DNA from: Hyperoodon ampullatus
Taxonomy: Eukaryota; Chordata; Mammalia; Artiodactyla; Ziphiidae
NCBI GenBank assembly: GCA_949752795.1
Contig: OX457063.1
Location: 68,657,783-68,721,782 of the forward strand
Reading direction: 5' to 3'
Length of the DNA: 64,000 nt
The translations under genes and the position numbers were made by a program. Below are positions 35,448 to 48,650 of the stretch, piece by piece. The notes below the pieces were generated by a model, which was not told where the DNA came from, did no database searches, and worked only from the letters and a program-made list of their open reading frames with translations. The first letter of the stretch is position 1; each line of letters opens with the position of its first letter.

Positions 35448-36181
35448 CTGTGAAGGATAAAAAGGTTAATGAATTAGAACAACAATGTTTGTTGTAAACA
35501 GAGGTTTCCAACTTAGAGATCATGACAAAGTTGAAAGCCAACCTTCTGACTATCTGGGCTGTCTGCTGTAATATCAACATTCTTCAATCTCTTTGATGTT
35601 ACAAGATATTTATTGTCACTAAATATAAGTGTAGACTAAGATATGAAAAGAAAATGTGTGTGTGTTTCATTACAAGATCACCTCCACTCCAATTAAATTA
35701 AAAGCAAGTATTTTCCAAGCATGTATTCACGTCCATATGTACTGAGGCTGTATCAACAAATTCTTCCCATGATTTTGTCTGTTTGTCTGTTTATTAACTG
35801 CAAATGTACCTGGATATGCCATCTCTAGATTTCTTTTTGATAAATGTTATGAAGATTTGCACCTGACTTGTTTGTTCTATACTTACTTAGATAAGTACCC
35901 AACGAGAAAGAAACCTTGATACCAAACATGTATAACTGTTATAGACTTAAAACAATTTAAACACCAAACAGCTGTCCTACTCCTAACTCTATTTCACAAG
36001 AGATGTCAAAGCAGAAATTCCCACATATACTTGGGGAATCCTAATAGAGAACTCAATCAAATCACTATACACAGGATGGCAACTAGATAAAACAAACAAA
36101 CAAAAGGACTAACTTAATTAGTAACAGATATTCTCAAGGACATACAGCCCTGTTTTATTTTCTCCCACATTGGGGGCTCAC
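35448..36181. other. intron, nothing recognised
   Basis: 734 bp; no repeat recognised. Confidence 0.6.
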
Positions 36182-36385
36182 CTTGTTCATAGTGATGGCG
36201 TTGTTCTTGGCCAGCACCTGTTCCAGGGAATCAGTCACACTGGTAAACTTCAGCTTGTCTGGACACTGGCGGTAGATGTTGTCACTCAGTATCTCTGCAG
36301 CTCTCTTGCACTTGACTACCTCCACAGACCCAATGGGGACCCAGCCAATGCCTCTCAGCCACTGGAGATCTGATTTATATATGTT
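36182..36385 (-). CDS. NEB: nebulin exon 29 (204 bp, WLRGIGW exon)
   Basis: 68 codons: [20 protein letters not shown], then [16 protein letters not shown], ending NAITMNK. The donor is GTGAGC. It is roughly 90% identical in bases to exon 33, though the flanking introns are unrelated. Confidence 0.96.
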
Positions 36386-36707
36386 CTGGTGAGATCAAAC
36401 ACAAAAGCAAGGATTACTGAAGCTGTTAGGATTCTTGATTTCAAAAATGAATGAAAAGGACTGGAAAAAGTGGATAGCCAAACTTCATGTCTATGTCTTT
36501 TATAATATGAAGCCCAATTGGATATAGTTCATGGTATTATGTTCTCTCTAAAAGAAAATTAAGGCACAGTAAATTAAGGGTGGAGAGGAAAAAAACATTA
36601 TTTTTTTTCTGAGGGCTTTACCTAATCCTAGCCATTATCTGCATATTACTATGTATTATCATCATAAGCATGGTCAACAGTGGTGTTTAATGGGTCTCAG
36701 TACTCAC
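36386..36707. other. intron, nothing recognised
   Basis: 322 bp; no repeat recognised. Confidence 0.6.
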
Positions 36708-37019
36708 ATCGCTCTGGAGGTCATAGGCCTGCCGAGCGTGCATGATGTCATTCTGGTCAGGCAGGCAGGTCCACTGGTGCAAGTAGTTCTTGTAATCCAC
36801 GTCACTGACCAAGGTCTGGCACTTCTTGGCCTGCACCATCCCCAGCATGTCCACTGGGCTGCTGAACTTGGTCTTCCACTTCTCAAAGTCCTTCTTGTAC
36901 TCCCGGTCACTCTGGATCTTGGCCACATGCATGGACCACATCATCTTAGGGTCATCCTTCACATCCCGGGCTCCAATGTGATGGCCAAGCTGCTTGCGGT
37001 AACCATCTTTGTATTTATA
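36708..37019 (-). CDS. NEB: nebulin exon 30 (312 bp, three modules)
   Basis: 104 codons: [20 protein letters not shown], then [20 protein letters not shown], then [18 protein letters not shown], ending [10 protein letters not shown]. The donor is GTGAGT. It is very close to exon 34, but the introns are not. Confidence 0.96.
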
Positions 37020-38222
37020 CTGAAATAACAGTAGTCATTTTGAAAATAAAAATGAATGAAAAGGGCTAAAAATCTTATTAATATAAAACTTTATTATTTT
37101 AAAATTGGTTAGTTCTTGCAGAGAAATAAATCATCTGAATATCAACTTATCTCCTCATCCTAAACTCTGATGAGACTTCACAGCAATACTCTAATGGCGA
37201 GCAGGCCAAACTTCATAGTTCTATGGTTTGCAGACACTAAGTCTCTGGAAATAAAGGCAGCAGCACTTTTCAGAAAATCAGTTGGAGTTTTTTTTAATCT
37301 TTTTTGGGCCAGTGAAATCATTAACCCAGAAGTTTTACACATGATTTTGAGAACAACTCCTGAGTTCAGAGGAAACTTTTCACTCCCCTGCCCACCCCGC
37401 CTCTCCCAAATCTGGCTCTGCTAACTTTCACAGGACTCCTGAAATAGACTGGCTTGTGTTTCCATCCTGTATACCGGCTCTACTGGACACCAAATTTCGG
37501 TGAGGTTTGTTGGGATTCCTTGAGGAGAAAAAGCGGATTATATAACTACAAGAAAGTGTTTTGTTGGTGGCGATGGTAAGAGCTGACTCTGGATTAGCTT
37601 CTCTCCACTTCAGGCAACAAAATTACACAAATCCTAGCATATATTTACTGAAGTCTGAATTCTCTACCAAAGGAACTTCTTTTGGAGACAGCGGAAAGGG
37701 AAATCAGGCTATTTTGTTGGTTTTGGTTGTTATAAAACTTTTTTTTTTTTTCATTTAAAAAGAACTCAAAGGAAGCACTTAAGGCAATTTTTCAAAGAAA
37801 GGGTTGGCAAGAATCCAGACCAGATTTGGGGAAGGGTGAATTTTCCTGAACCTGGCTGAACCAGATCTTTTTCTTATGCTGAACCAATACACGTACCCAA
37901 GCTTTTTCCCCAACTCTTCTGTCATTTTCTTATTTCTATGTGCTCAAAATATGCAGATGAATGCCTTATAATTACAGATATAAACAAATATAGATTCAAA
38001 TTCCATTTTTTAATGAAGTTTAGGATACTTCCTCTGCATATGGGAACTGAATATTAAAATCTTTTGGAGTTAAATTATTAAAGCTCTTTTCAAATGAAAA
38101 ACATTTCATTTAAAGCACAGTAAATGTGCTTTAACTGGCACCAGGATGTATCTTGCTGTTGTAATACTGATTCTGCCCCACCCCCATCCAGCCATGTACA
38201 TATGTGGAGTGTTGGTACTCAC
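37020..38222. other. intron, nothing recognised
   Basis: 1,203 bp; no repeat recognised. Confidence 0.6.
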
Positions 38223-38330
38223 ATCACTGACAATGTCCCTGAAGGCCTTGGCTGCCACTATTGGGATGGCATCGCTTCGCAAGTCATAGCCTTTCTTCTT
38301 TGCTTCTTCATTGGCGAGTTTATACAGAGT
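38223..38330 (-). CDS. NEB: nebulin exon 31 (108 bp, one module)
   Basis: 36 codons, [20 protein letters not shown] to KAFRDIVSD, with donor GTGAGT. KAFRDIVSD carries Phe and Val where most sister modules have Ser and Ala (KASRDIASD). Confidence 0.95.
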
Positions 38331-39846
38331 CTATAGAAGGAAAGTCAGAGTTAAAGCAAAGTTTTGATAGCAACAATTTGGAGTCTAACAGGTGACATAT
38401 CACAAAATTTAAAAAAGGATAGGCTCCAGAAACAATCTATCTTTCTAGCAATATTGGAAAGTAAATAAATTATATTTTACCAAAAAAAACTATGTAGCAT
38501 TAGAAACAAAAGAAATATATCAATGAGCATTAACATAGATTGATAATCTATTATTTATATCATATAGATTAATATATATATAATATATAGATTATATGAT
38601 ACATTATGCATATCAACATAATATAATGTTAATGTTAATATAATCTAGTAATATAGATTGATAGGCAAAGCATCAATCTATACGTATTGCTAAATGAAAA
38701 AATTGCAGAACAATGTGTTTAATATTATTCATTTGTATATAAAATATATATTTATATACTTTTACCTAGTTCTTTATTACTTAAACATTTTCAAAAATCA
38801 TGTAATATCTTATGATGTTTAAAAAAACAAATGAGAAAAAAATTAAAGTACAATTTAAAACATAGTTAACTTGACTATAATCACAACTTTATGATTCTAA
38901 TTTTTGGCTGGATCATATTAGTAAAACATTCACCTATAAAACTGCATTTTACTTTAAAAAAGTAGTAATCAGTATTGTTAATGGAGAACACTTTTTCCCC
39001 ATGCCTGAGGTTCTCTTTCTATAAAAGGAGCGCGATTATTTCATCTCTGCCCCTTTACTCTCTTTACCCTGGAGAGGTGCAGTGATTTCCTGATGTATCT
39101 AATTGGTAGGGATGGGATGGCAGGGCATGCCCAGCTCAGCTCTGACCTCCTCCCTCTAGGAACATGCCCAGTGCCCTCCTCTGCTTCTCTGTGCGAAGCA
39201 GGACTCACCCCTGAGGGAGGTAGAGCTGACTGTCCTGCTCCAGTGTGGCCTGTGCCTGGATGGGGAACCTAATTCTGGGGTTCACTTAGCAGGTTTGTTT
39301 GGCTCTCATACAAATGTGTCCTTGAACCTAACTTTAGTAGTAAGAGATGTGAGATTTTGACTTCTAGTTCCACTCCTTTGTTTTACTTCTCAATTTTATT
39401 CAGGATCCAGGCGGGAAAGAGGTGCATATTATTAGAGGTCCCCTTGGTAGGGTTGCCAGATTTAGCAAATAAAAAGATAGCATGCCCAGCTGAACTTGAA
39501 TTTCAGATAAATAACAAATAATGTTTTCATATAAATAATGAGCTAGTATTATATCTGGTTATCCTACGCCTTGGAAATGCCAAAAATACTCCTCAGTTCC
39601 ACCTGACCCACACTGGTAAAGACCATAAATGGAAAAGATAATGTGACTTCAGTTTGCCCCTGGAATCCTATAGCGTATGATATTCAACCCACAGATGAAA
39701 GGTTGGATGGGCTGAGTGTTCATATCACAGAGCTGCACGTACCATGATAGCTGAGGTCCGAGAATATCCACAAAAGTGTAGAAAACAAACAACAACAACA
39801 ACAATAGCAACAAAACAAGCGTGGTCCCCCAGGATTTTGCCCCTAC
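38331..39846. other. 1.5 kb intron, AT-rich, with one repeat-like segment
   Basis: 38450-38780 is very AT-rich with overlapping short palindromes of the atatatagatta type. 39453-39565 (gggttgccagatttagcaaa onward) resembles a common mammalian interspersed repeat that I cannot name with certainty. A (CAA)n run lies at about 39788-39815. Confidence 0.5.
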
Positions 39847-39951
39847 CTCACTGTAGTTGAGCTGGTTCTTCCTCGCCAACATGATCTCCGGGGTATCCGG
39901 CATTATATGAATTTGAGTCTTGTCTTTGTCCCAGGCCTCTGTGTATAAGTG
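39847..39951 (-). CDS. NEB: nebulin exon 32 (105 bp, one module)
   Basis: 35 codons, [20 protein letters not shown] to NQLNYSE, with donor GTAGGG. Confidence 0.95.
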
Positions 39952-40289
39952 CTATCAAAGAATATGTTGATAGAAAACCATTTGAAAAAAAAAAGAAAAC
40001 CATTTGAAATAGGAATTACAAAAAGCCAATTAAAGCAGGAATGTTACTGATCTAATTAGGAAAATAAACCACACTAGGATATAAGGTATTCAGCTGGAGG
40101 TTTAAGTCTTAATGATAGTTATCAGGGTTACAACTGGGGATAATAGAAAGTACTTAGAGGATTTCAAGTACGTCATTTAGGAGGTAAACGTGACCCCACA
40201 CCTGCATGGATAATTTTAACTCCACTAGTCATTAAGGTCTAAAAACCTCTTTTGGCATCTTGGAGAAGCTTGAGGCAGCTGGGGCTCAC
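39952..40289. other. intron, nothing recognised
   Basis: 338 bp; no repeat recognised. Confidence 0.6.
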
Positions 40290-40493
40290 CTTGTTCATGT
40301 TGATGGCATTGTTCTTGGCCAGCACCTGTTCCAGAGAATCAGCCACACTGGTAAACTTCAGCTTATCTGGATGCTGGCGGTAGATGTTGTCACTCAGTAT
40401 CTCTGCAGCTCTCTTGCATTTGACCACATCCACAGACCCAATTGGGACCCAGCCAATGCCCCTCAGCCACTGGAGATCAGACTTGTAAACATT
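40290..40493 (-). CDS. NEB: nebulin exon 33 (204 bp, WLRGIGW exon)
   Basis: 68 codons: [20 protein letters not shown], then [16 protein letters not shown], ending NAINMNK. The donor is GTGAGC. Confidence 0.96.
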
Positions 40494-42475
40494 CTGTGAG
40501 GAGGAAAAAGGCAGGAACTCTTCAGTAAGACTGAAAGATTTAGGGTCAAGGTGCAAATAGAATTGGTAGTAAAGTACAATTCTGGTTGTTGCTCTTGTTG
40601 GTTTCATAGAAAACTGGCTCACTGTATTAGGCAGACTAACAGAGGAAGTATGTTCAAAAACGACCCAAAAATGTAACAAAAAATGATAGAATATTTCAGG
40701 TTGTTAGGACAGGAGGAATCCAAATGAATATCTTCTGTCAGCCAGTTCAGTGGATGTTCACCGTTCGTGTGCACAAGAAAAGAATGCCAACCCAAAGTGA
40801 GAGAAACCACACATATGTCGACCTACAGGCTGTCAGTAAATAAATATTAGGTCCAGTCAAATGAAACACTCTGCAGCCATTAAAAGCCACATTTTAAAGA
40901 ATATCAATGATTGGTAGAAATGTCATTAATGTAACAATAACGAAAAAATAGCACATAAAACTATCTGTATATAAATTACATGAGCAAGAGTGGGCTTTTT
41001 CAGTGGTTGGATTATGTTGGATTCTTATTGCTTTCTGTGTATTTTTTCTTATATTTCAAAATATCTTTAAAGCTCTTGGTTTAACAACAAAAAAGAGAAG
41101 TTAAAATATAATAATGACATAGAACCTCTGAAGCCCTGAGGCAGACCTTTGACTACTTCAACACTGTCCAAGATTCAGGACAATAAATGACCGTCTTATT
41201 GGTCCAGAACCCGTCTCTTCCCCAGCAAATTCTCAGGCTGGGAAGCACAGACTCTTTTCCAGAGTTGTCTTTCCATATCTTTATTTAACACTTTAAGTCA
41301 TTTTTTCTGCTAAAGACTTTTGTGTACTTATTAGGCATTCATAACTACTTCACAACGGTGGAATTGGACCTTTGCCCAGATCATTTGAAGGATTTTACCT
41401 GTAACGGCAATTAAGTAGAGCATACAGACAGCTATTTTACTGTCTAGACTAAAAGCCTATTGGAATTGCCTTATGCTGACTAGTTATTGCCCCTTAAATA
41501 ACAACAGCAAGAATGAAAACAATAACATTTTACACCTCTGGAGTGCTTCTTAACTTTCGAATGCTTCCCACATTATTAAGACTGTGTCACCGTGAGAAGG
41601 AGGTGATCTCAAAAAGGCACTTGACAAATAAACAGAGGCAAGCAGTCTGTCAATGCTGTCACTCTATGGTGACATTAACCGTTTTTAACTATCTTTCATA
41701 TGCAGGCAAAGCCTTTCTTTGCAAAACACAGGGTTCTGCATGTTGTGGAAAGCTACAGAACAGATGTGGGAGTTTCCACAGGTAGGCTGTACAATTTCTA
41801 GGAACAGCCATTTAATGTATAATTATGGTTAATTCATGTTATTCTCCAAAGTCCTCTAATGCTTAATAATTCCTCTAAACGTCTATAAAATATATGCTGC
41901 AGGAAATGTGCCTGTCACATCCAGATTTGAGATGCTGCCTCTGTTTCTAATAGGTACCGGTTCTGTCATTACCACATGACCTCTCCACAAAGAGAGCTGT
42001 GCTGAGAGGACAAAGTGTCAATGAAATGACCCAACAGCTTCCAGACACAGTGACTTCTTTTATTTCATAAGAGTGACGATTAGTGTTGTAGCAGTATTCT
42101 GCTAATGATAACCTCATTTGTTTTGCAAGGAAGCTAAAAACAAATTTCTGAGTAATTTTTAAAAATAAAAATGCGTTATTTCCTTCCCCCTTAAAAGAAT
42201 AAAACAAACCATCTTCCTGGGTTGGACCCTGAATTCTAACGCTGCTTAATTCCAGTCTTATTTTTATAAGACCAAGTCCAGTTGGTAAACTTCACTTCCT
42301 TATAAAGCCTAGAAATGTATCCACAATAAAGCAATAAAACTATACTCTGATTCAAATCGCATTCAATGAACAAGAAATCCTAGCTTGAGTAGGCCACTGC
42401 GTTGTTTACAAAGGATAACATTCATATGGTTCAAGTTATTTCCACACACAGCCCTGTTATGGACGCCGTACTCAC
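40494..42475. other. 2.0 kb intron, nothing recognised
   Basis: No repeat recognised. This is unique sequence immediately left of the duplicated unit; its end next to exon 34 has no counterpart left of exon 42. Confidence 0.6.
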
Positions 42476-42787
42476 GTCGCTCTGGAGGTCATAGGCGTGC
42501 CGAGCGTGCATGACGTCACTCTGGTCAGGCAGGCAGGTCCACTGGTGCAGGTAGTTCTTGTAGTCCACGTCACTGACCAAGGTCTGGCACTGCATGGCCT
42601 GCACCATCCCCAGCATGTCCACTGGGCTGCTGAACTTGGTCTTCCACTTCTCAAAGTCCTTCTTGTACTCCCTGTCACTCTGGATCTTGGCCACATGCAT
42701 GGACCACATCATCTTAGGGTCATCTTTCACATCCCGGGCTCCAATGTGATGGCCAAGCTGCTTGCGGTAACCAACTTTGTATTTGTA
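42476..42787 (-). CDS. NEB: nebulin exon 34 (312 bp, three modules; left end of the duplicated unit)
   Basis: 104 codons: [20 protein letters not shown], then [20 protein letters not shown], then [18 protein letters not shown], ending [10 protein letters not shown]. The donor is GTGAGT. It reads QAMQCQ where sister exons 30, 38 and 42 read (Q/L)AKKCQ, so two lysines are replaced. The right part of this exon and everything to its right up to 47578 recurs 16,422 bp further on. Confidence 0.96.
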
Positions 42788-44427
42788 CTGAGATGAAAAT
42801 GCACAAATTAGATTTTTATTATAAGCCAATACAGGTCACAAGCCTGTACAAAATCATCTTGCTTATATCACTGTTGTACGTTGACTTTTGCTAATAAGCA
42901 CTAACTCAAGGCAATATCCCACCTTTCCCCTAGAAGCTTATAGAGGTAATAAAATAGATGGAATTCATTTAATTGTAGTGTACACCCCAAATCACCTATG
43001 GCCTGGTAACAAGGAATAGTTCTGGGGGCAGCAAATGCACACAGTGGAGAGGCCATGTGGACCAAGGGACTGGGAGAAATGGGTTAGGCACTAAAAGTAC
43101 ATCAGAAAAGAGATGCACTTGGTGACAAGATGTGTTTAATAAGTAGTAAAATGAGTGCCTGGTTCCTTTGAGGATGAAGTCAAGGTCAAGGACTACTTGC
43201 AGTAGCAACAGAAGAGAATTTCCTGTTCCATAATGGATTCAGGCATTCAGTGGTGGTGGCAAATTTTGGCATCATTTTGGAAACTGGTTATACTAGGGAA
43301 GCTGACCTAGCAGCCCAGTTGCTTAGAGCATGCTCCTAATAAAGTCATGGGTTCTCATCTCTCATGGACCAACAATGTTGTCATTATTCCATGTCCAAAG
43401 ACATTGTCCTGGAATCCGAGCCAATTATCCAAAATACATGCTTCTAGTCTCAAACATAACTGAGTGAGAAAGGATAAACGAGTCAGCAGAGGCAATATAG
43501 TACAGTGGGAAGGAATGAGGTTGCCCAGAGTTTCAACTCCATCACCTACTAAGAGTTTGATTTTAGACAAGTTGCTTAAGCAACCCATAAAACAGGGATA
43601 ATCACAATCTTACATCCTAGGGTAATTATGAAAAATAAGTGACATAATGCATATAACATTCTTAGCACAGATTTCTCAACACTTCTTGGTTATTATTATT
43701 TTGTTATATATTATTATTGGCATAAATCCATTTGTAGAAAAGGTACAACATACGTAAACTAAAGTGAGTCACTAATATGATCTTCCAAACTAAAGGGCAG
43801 CGTATTACCATATTCCCAAATAGTGGGTCTTGATTTTTAGAGCAGTGGTCTGTTCCTCAAGAATTCCCTGAGGTACCAGGAAAGGATGATGGTTTTATTC
43901 TGGGAGTTACAAGCCACAAGCCAGGAGCTAGTGTTAAGGGTGCAACTTTGGGCTAGTCTGGCACTGATCAACTGCCTTCTTTTCATGATCTTACAAGGGT
44001 GAATTGTAATGGCAAGTGTCATATGTATTTTTTGAATATTGGATATTAAAATGCTATATAAAGCTAGGCCCTGAATCTCACGGGGAGAACTTAAGTTTAT
44101 GAGTCACACTGTCTATAAGCACTGTGGCAATTTTTATATAAGCATCTCCAAGCCTGCAGCTACACTCTTAATGAATTCCACATGAATGGATCTTTCTCTA
44201 TTCTTGGTGGATCAGCTTTCACTGAAGATACTGTGACTTAGTGGTTATAAAACTTTTTTGTAAACATCAAATTTTTCATTTCCCTCAAAACTAGGTTTTT
44301 TAAAAACCCTACACAAATACATCAGGATATATTTCCAGAGGGCCAGGGAAGTTCTTTTAGAAGATTTAGTTCAGTGAAAATGTCACCTCAGACTGACCAC
44401 ATACTAGGAGTAAAACTGACAACTCAC
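42788..44427. other. 1.6 kb intron with MIR-like relic
   Basis: 43490-43690 reads as a reversed MIR (gaggcaatatagtacagtgg, then aagttgcttaagcaacccat). The rest is unrecognised. The intron is duplicated at 59210-60849. Confidence 0.6.
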
Positions 44428-44535
44428 ATCACTGATGATGTCCCTGGAGGCCTTGGCTGCCACGATCGGGATGGCATCACTTCGCAAGTCATAGCCTTTC
44501 TTCTTTGCTTCTTCGTTGGCGAGTTTATACAGACT
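44428..44535 (-). CDS. NEB: nebulin exon 35 (108 bp, one module)
   Basis: 36 codons, [20 protein letters not shown] to KASRDIISD, with donor GTGAGT. It is identical, base for base, to exon 43. Confidence 0.95.
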
Positions 44536-47500
44536 CTAAATTTGGGCAAAAAAAAAAAAAAATCAGTTACATGTTGACATTCATATCCAAAAATGACAGA
44601 GGACTAAAATAATTCACCAAGTTCTACACAGGTAGGTGCCTGTAATAATGTCACTTTTGAGAGTTCTAAGCTTTCTGCGGTTTTGGCTGAAGTTGAGACT
44701 TAAACATGATACCTATATGGAATATGGCACCTTTGTTTTTTTATTTTAAAACTTATGTTACATTAACCATATACAGATATTATTCATGGTTTTAAAACTT
44801 TTAGTTATAACAATGAATCAGTTTTGGAAAGAACTGGAAAAATTAAGCTGAAACTCATGGGCCTAAGGTGGCAAAATGTGGACAGGAGGGAAACTCATTT
44901 GATCCACATTTATTCTGCACCGACTCTGTGCCATGACTGTGCTTGGTACTTGGGAAACAAAGATGAATATGAGGCCTCTCCCATCTTCAAGGTTTCTGGG
45001 AGAACTGATGGAAAGACTGATAACCTGCGGAACAAGCTGCCAAAAAGTCAGACCATGAAAGGTGCTTTAACCATATCATTAAGAACGAACTCCACGGGAC
45101 TTCCCTGGTGACGCAGTGGACAAGACTCCACGGTCCCAATGCAGGGGGCCTGGGTTTGATCCCTTGTCAGGGGACTAGATCCCACATGCATGGTGCAACT
45201 AAGAGTTTGCATGCCACAGCTGGGGAGCCTGCATGCTGCAACTAAGAAGCCGGAGAGCTGCAACTAAGGAGCCCAGGGGCCGCAGCTGGGGAGCCTGACT
45301 GCCACAACTAAGGAGCCCACGAGCCACGGCTGGGGAGCCCACCTGTCACAACTAGGACCCCACGCAACCAAATAGATACATAAATAAATATTTTTTAAAA
45401 AAGATTGAATGTTTAAAAAAAAAAAAAGAACGACCTCTAGGAAGGAGCAATTTATTCTGAATTGAAAATCAGGAAGTTTCCTCAGAGGGCATGACCTTGG
45501 CATTGGACCCTGAGTGATAAATATGGTTTCAATAGACTGAGATGGTGGTCAAGGGCAGAGGAACTTCCATGAATCAAAGTACGGGGAGTTAAAGTGCAGG
45601 GGCGTCAAGCAGGGGCGGAGGGGCAGTGCCAGAGGAAGTGGCAGGACAGGACTGACAAGAATCAGGAATCCAGCTATGAAGGCCTGGTGCTAAGATAACT
45701 TTGTCCTTAATTCTATAGGAAAAGGGAAACCAACAACAATCTTTGAGGAAGAGTGACATCATCAAATTTGCATTCTATCTTCCTATGCTAAACGAGAAAG
45801 AAACATGATAGAACTGAACTAAGCTGATAGAGAAAAGTCAGAGAAAGCAGACCAGGCAGGTTAGGCAATCGGTTCAGGCATTCTTCCTGGGCCTCTTCAA
45901 ACCAAGGGCAACATACAACATCTCTGAGCTTTTGCAGCAAAGACAGAGTTGACAGTTCCAGAAATGCTGAGTGGCTAGTTACAGGGACCCTTTGTCTCTT
46001 AAAATATCTGTTCATATAGCACACGCTTTCCTGTAACACTATGGGACCTATAGTGCAGGTTTAACTGAAAATTCACTTATTTTTGATTTGAGAGTGGGAC
46101 TTGACAATTTTAGTTTGGGGTGGCAATTAAGAGCTAGTTATATAAGCATTAAAATTACAGTCTGCACCCCTGAAAAATAAAATGACTTAAGGTGGTGGCT
46201 AATCAATTTAAATTCTCTCAGTTATATTAAGCAGAAGAGTAACCTGCTATTGATTTATGCTGTCAAAGAAACAATATTTTCCTTGCTGGTAGCACAAAGC
46301 TGGAAGAAATAACTAATATATCATCTGACAGAATTTTACAGTCACAAAAATCTCCACAGACTTAAACCGATAGGTTCATTCTAAGAAAAAAATGCAGAGA
46401 GATAAATGTCAATCTTTGAACTGAGATTTAAGTTGCCAAATGTATAAATACAAGATAGAGGAAACCTAGTTTAAGCCCATGTAAGTTGTCTTAGGGTTTT
46501 GGTTGACCCCAAGTCCCACGCACACCAGCAGTGACATAGCCCCAAGGAGCCCCAAGGCACAGAGTGCAGAAATGGAGGGTAAATGTCCAGAAGAGGAAAT
46601 GCAATGTCGACTGTACTCTACACTAGTCATTCCTCACTCGCAGGATTTTGTTTGGTTCTGAGAGTCACATTCTAGCAGGGATGTCATGTGAGGAATGCCC
46701 AGGAGCTTGGGATGTTTGGATTATAAAGAGAACCTGGGGTGAAGTGGCAGCGGAGGCACATAGTGCCTATGGAGTTGGCACAGTTTGGTTCTGCATGGTC
46801 TTAGAGGATTATGTGGGTCTACAGAGAGAAACCATTGACCCAATACATGAGAACCATCTTCTAAAGGAACTTTCCAGAACAAATAGGTTGATTTATGAGA
46901 TTTATAAGCACCTCGTTACTGAGAACACTTAAGCAAAGGCAGGATGACGACTTATTGGGCGGGGACTCCTGCACTAGAGGAGACTGACCTCTCAGCCTAA
47001 ACATCTGTGCTTCTGATATGGGGGCACACGGCTCTATGCTCACAGAAAGTGAACAGGAAATGGGCTTGCTAATATATTTATATATTGACAGATCCTCTCT
47101 GTCTCTGTCTGTCTGTCTCTCAGCGTTATTTGATTGTACTGTGATTTTAGTCCTTGACTTAAATCTTGTACATTAAAAATCTTAAATTTTGACCCTAAAG
47201 CACAATTTAGGAAAAATAAGTCATATGTGGAAAATACATTTAGCACAGCCATGTAGCATAAGGAGGAGAAAAACGTATTTTGGTCTATTGCTAATTTCTT
47301 AAATTAATAAAAGAGGAAGGTCTAGTTAATCTTCTGGTTGCTGCTTAAATCATTCATTCTTATAATTTGCACTTCCGAAATGATAAATATGTGTTACTTG
47401 AAGACTGATGTTTAGGTAAGCGAGAAATGAAAGAGTTGGTATTCACATGGAGCAAGAAAAGACATTCTTTACAAAGCTGTCATTTAGCATTACATCACCA

Positions 47501-47564
47501 TGGAATGGATTAACTGAAATATGAAACACCACGCAAATGTCATAGAATTAGCATCTGCTCCCAC
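44536..47564. other. 3.0 kb intron with one SINE
   Basis: Apart from the SINE and a short CTGT-rich run near 47098-47122, nothing recognised. It is duplicated at 60958-63986. Confidence 0.6.
45097..45425 (+). mobile_element. CHR-type SINE, long form (left copy)
   Basis: It begins gggacttccctggtgacgca, has repeated caactaaggagcccacgagc-type text and an A-rich tail. Target duplication aagaacgaactc (45081-45092) and aagaacgacctc (45426-45437), one mismatch. It inserted before the segmental duplication, since the right copy carries it too. Confidence 0.9.
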
Positions 47565-47669
47565 CTCACTGTAGTTGATTTGGTTCTTTCTTGCCAGCGT
47601 AATTTCTGGTGTGTCTGGTGTGATGTGGATCTGGGTCTTGTCTTTGTCCCAGGCTTCTGTGTATAAACG
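47565..47669 (-). CDS. NEB: nebulin exon 36 (105 bp, one module)
   Basis: 35 codons, [20 protein letters not shown] to NQINYSE, with donor [17 protein letters not shown] replaces the usual (I/V)[10 protein letters not shown]. Confidence 0.95.
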
Positions 47670-48157
47670 CTAGCAAGGAAAATATAAAATGTCATCAGGA
47701 AAAAACTTCAGTGTACTGTTAATCGAAACTTCAAGGCCACAAGAACTTTATAAAGAGAAATAACAAAAGGTTACGTATTTTATACACATTATGTATTTTA
47801 CGCGTATCTTCAAGTAAAGTAACCAGTTCATAGTAGAACAGATATGTATGAGTGCCTTCTGATACTCTGAATTGTATGTTAACAAAAGGAAATTTAGAAT
47901 ATCTTTTATGCAGAGATGATTTTCCATAAAAATGTACCATTTTATCAAAACCATGAAATAACTACTGAAGTAAATGTTAAAATATAAATGACATAGACAT
48001 TAGGTAGACAGATATGGATAGATATAGATAGATAGATAGACCGACAGATATCTTTTGTTGCTCACTGCTCTATTTCTTTCCTCTCCTGATCATGCTTCTT
48101 TTCCTTTGGTTTAGCTTTAGGAGTCCTACCTTGGTTGTCTGCACTCTGAAGCCTCAC
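47670..48157. other. intron with a GATA-type microsatellite
   Basis: 488 bp. An imperfect (GATA)n run lies at about 48008-48050; nothing else recognised. Confidence 0.65.
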
Positions 48158-48361
48158 CTTGTTCATAGTGATGGCGTTGTTCTTGGCCAACACTTGTTCC
48201 AGAGAATCAGTCACACTGGTAAACCTGAATTTGTCTGGAGGCTGGCGATAGATTTTATCACTCAAAATTTCAGTTGCCTTTTTGCAGTTTTCCACATCCA
48301 AAGAGCCAATGGGAACCCAGCCGATGCCTCTCAGCCATTGGAGATCTGACTTGTACATATT
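48158..48361 (-). CDS. NEB: nebulin exon 37 (204 bp, WLRGIGW exon)
   Basis: 68 codons: [20 protein letters not shown], then SDKIYRQPPDKFRFTS, ending NAITMNK. The donor is GTGAGG. Confidence 0.96.
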
Positions 48362-48650
48362 CTGTTGATACAAATAGCCAATAAATATTTATCTCTGGTT
48401 TGGGAAAACATTTTCATCAAAAGGATATGAAATAAAGTAAGAACACTCTTGAAAATGTAGTTTGGTGGACAGGCAGGGTATCAGACAATATTCCTTTTCG
48501 GTCTGGAGGGTTTGACATTTAACACTCACAGGAAAAGAAGAAATGTCATGCCCCACTTGCAGGGGCTGGTGAGTTTGGTGCCACTTATCCAAGGGGTGTT
48601 AATTCACTGATTTCCCACCTTTGCACGTCATCATGATCCTCAGTACTCAC

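Larger units (their letters stand above)
42600..47578. repeat. segmental tandem duplication, left copy (visible part)
   Basis: Every landmark recurs at a constant offset of 16,422 bp with no length difference, including a 15-base A run near 44548. I count about 15 base differences in roughly 4.9 kb (about 99.7% identity). The left boundary is inside exon 34. The full unit extends to exon 42, so it is 16.42 kb long and holds eight exons. Confidence 0.95.

Noticed and set aside
38450..38780. AT-rich palindromic stretch as a possible origin or matrix attachment site
   Set aside because: Low-complexity AT text of this kind is common in introns and I see no specific motif.
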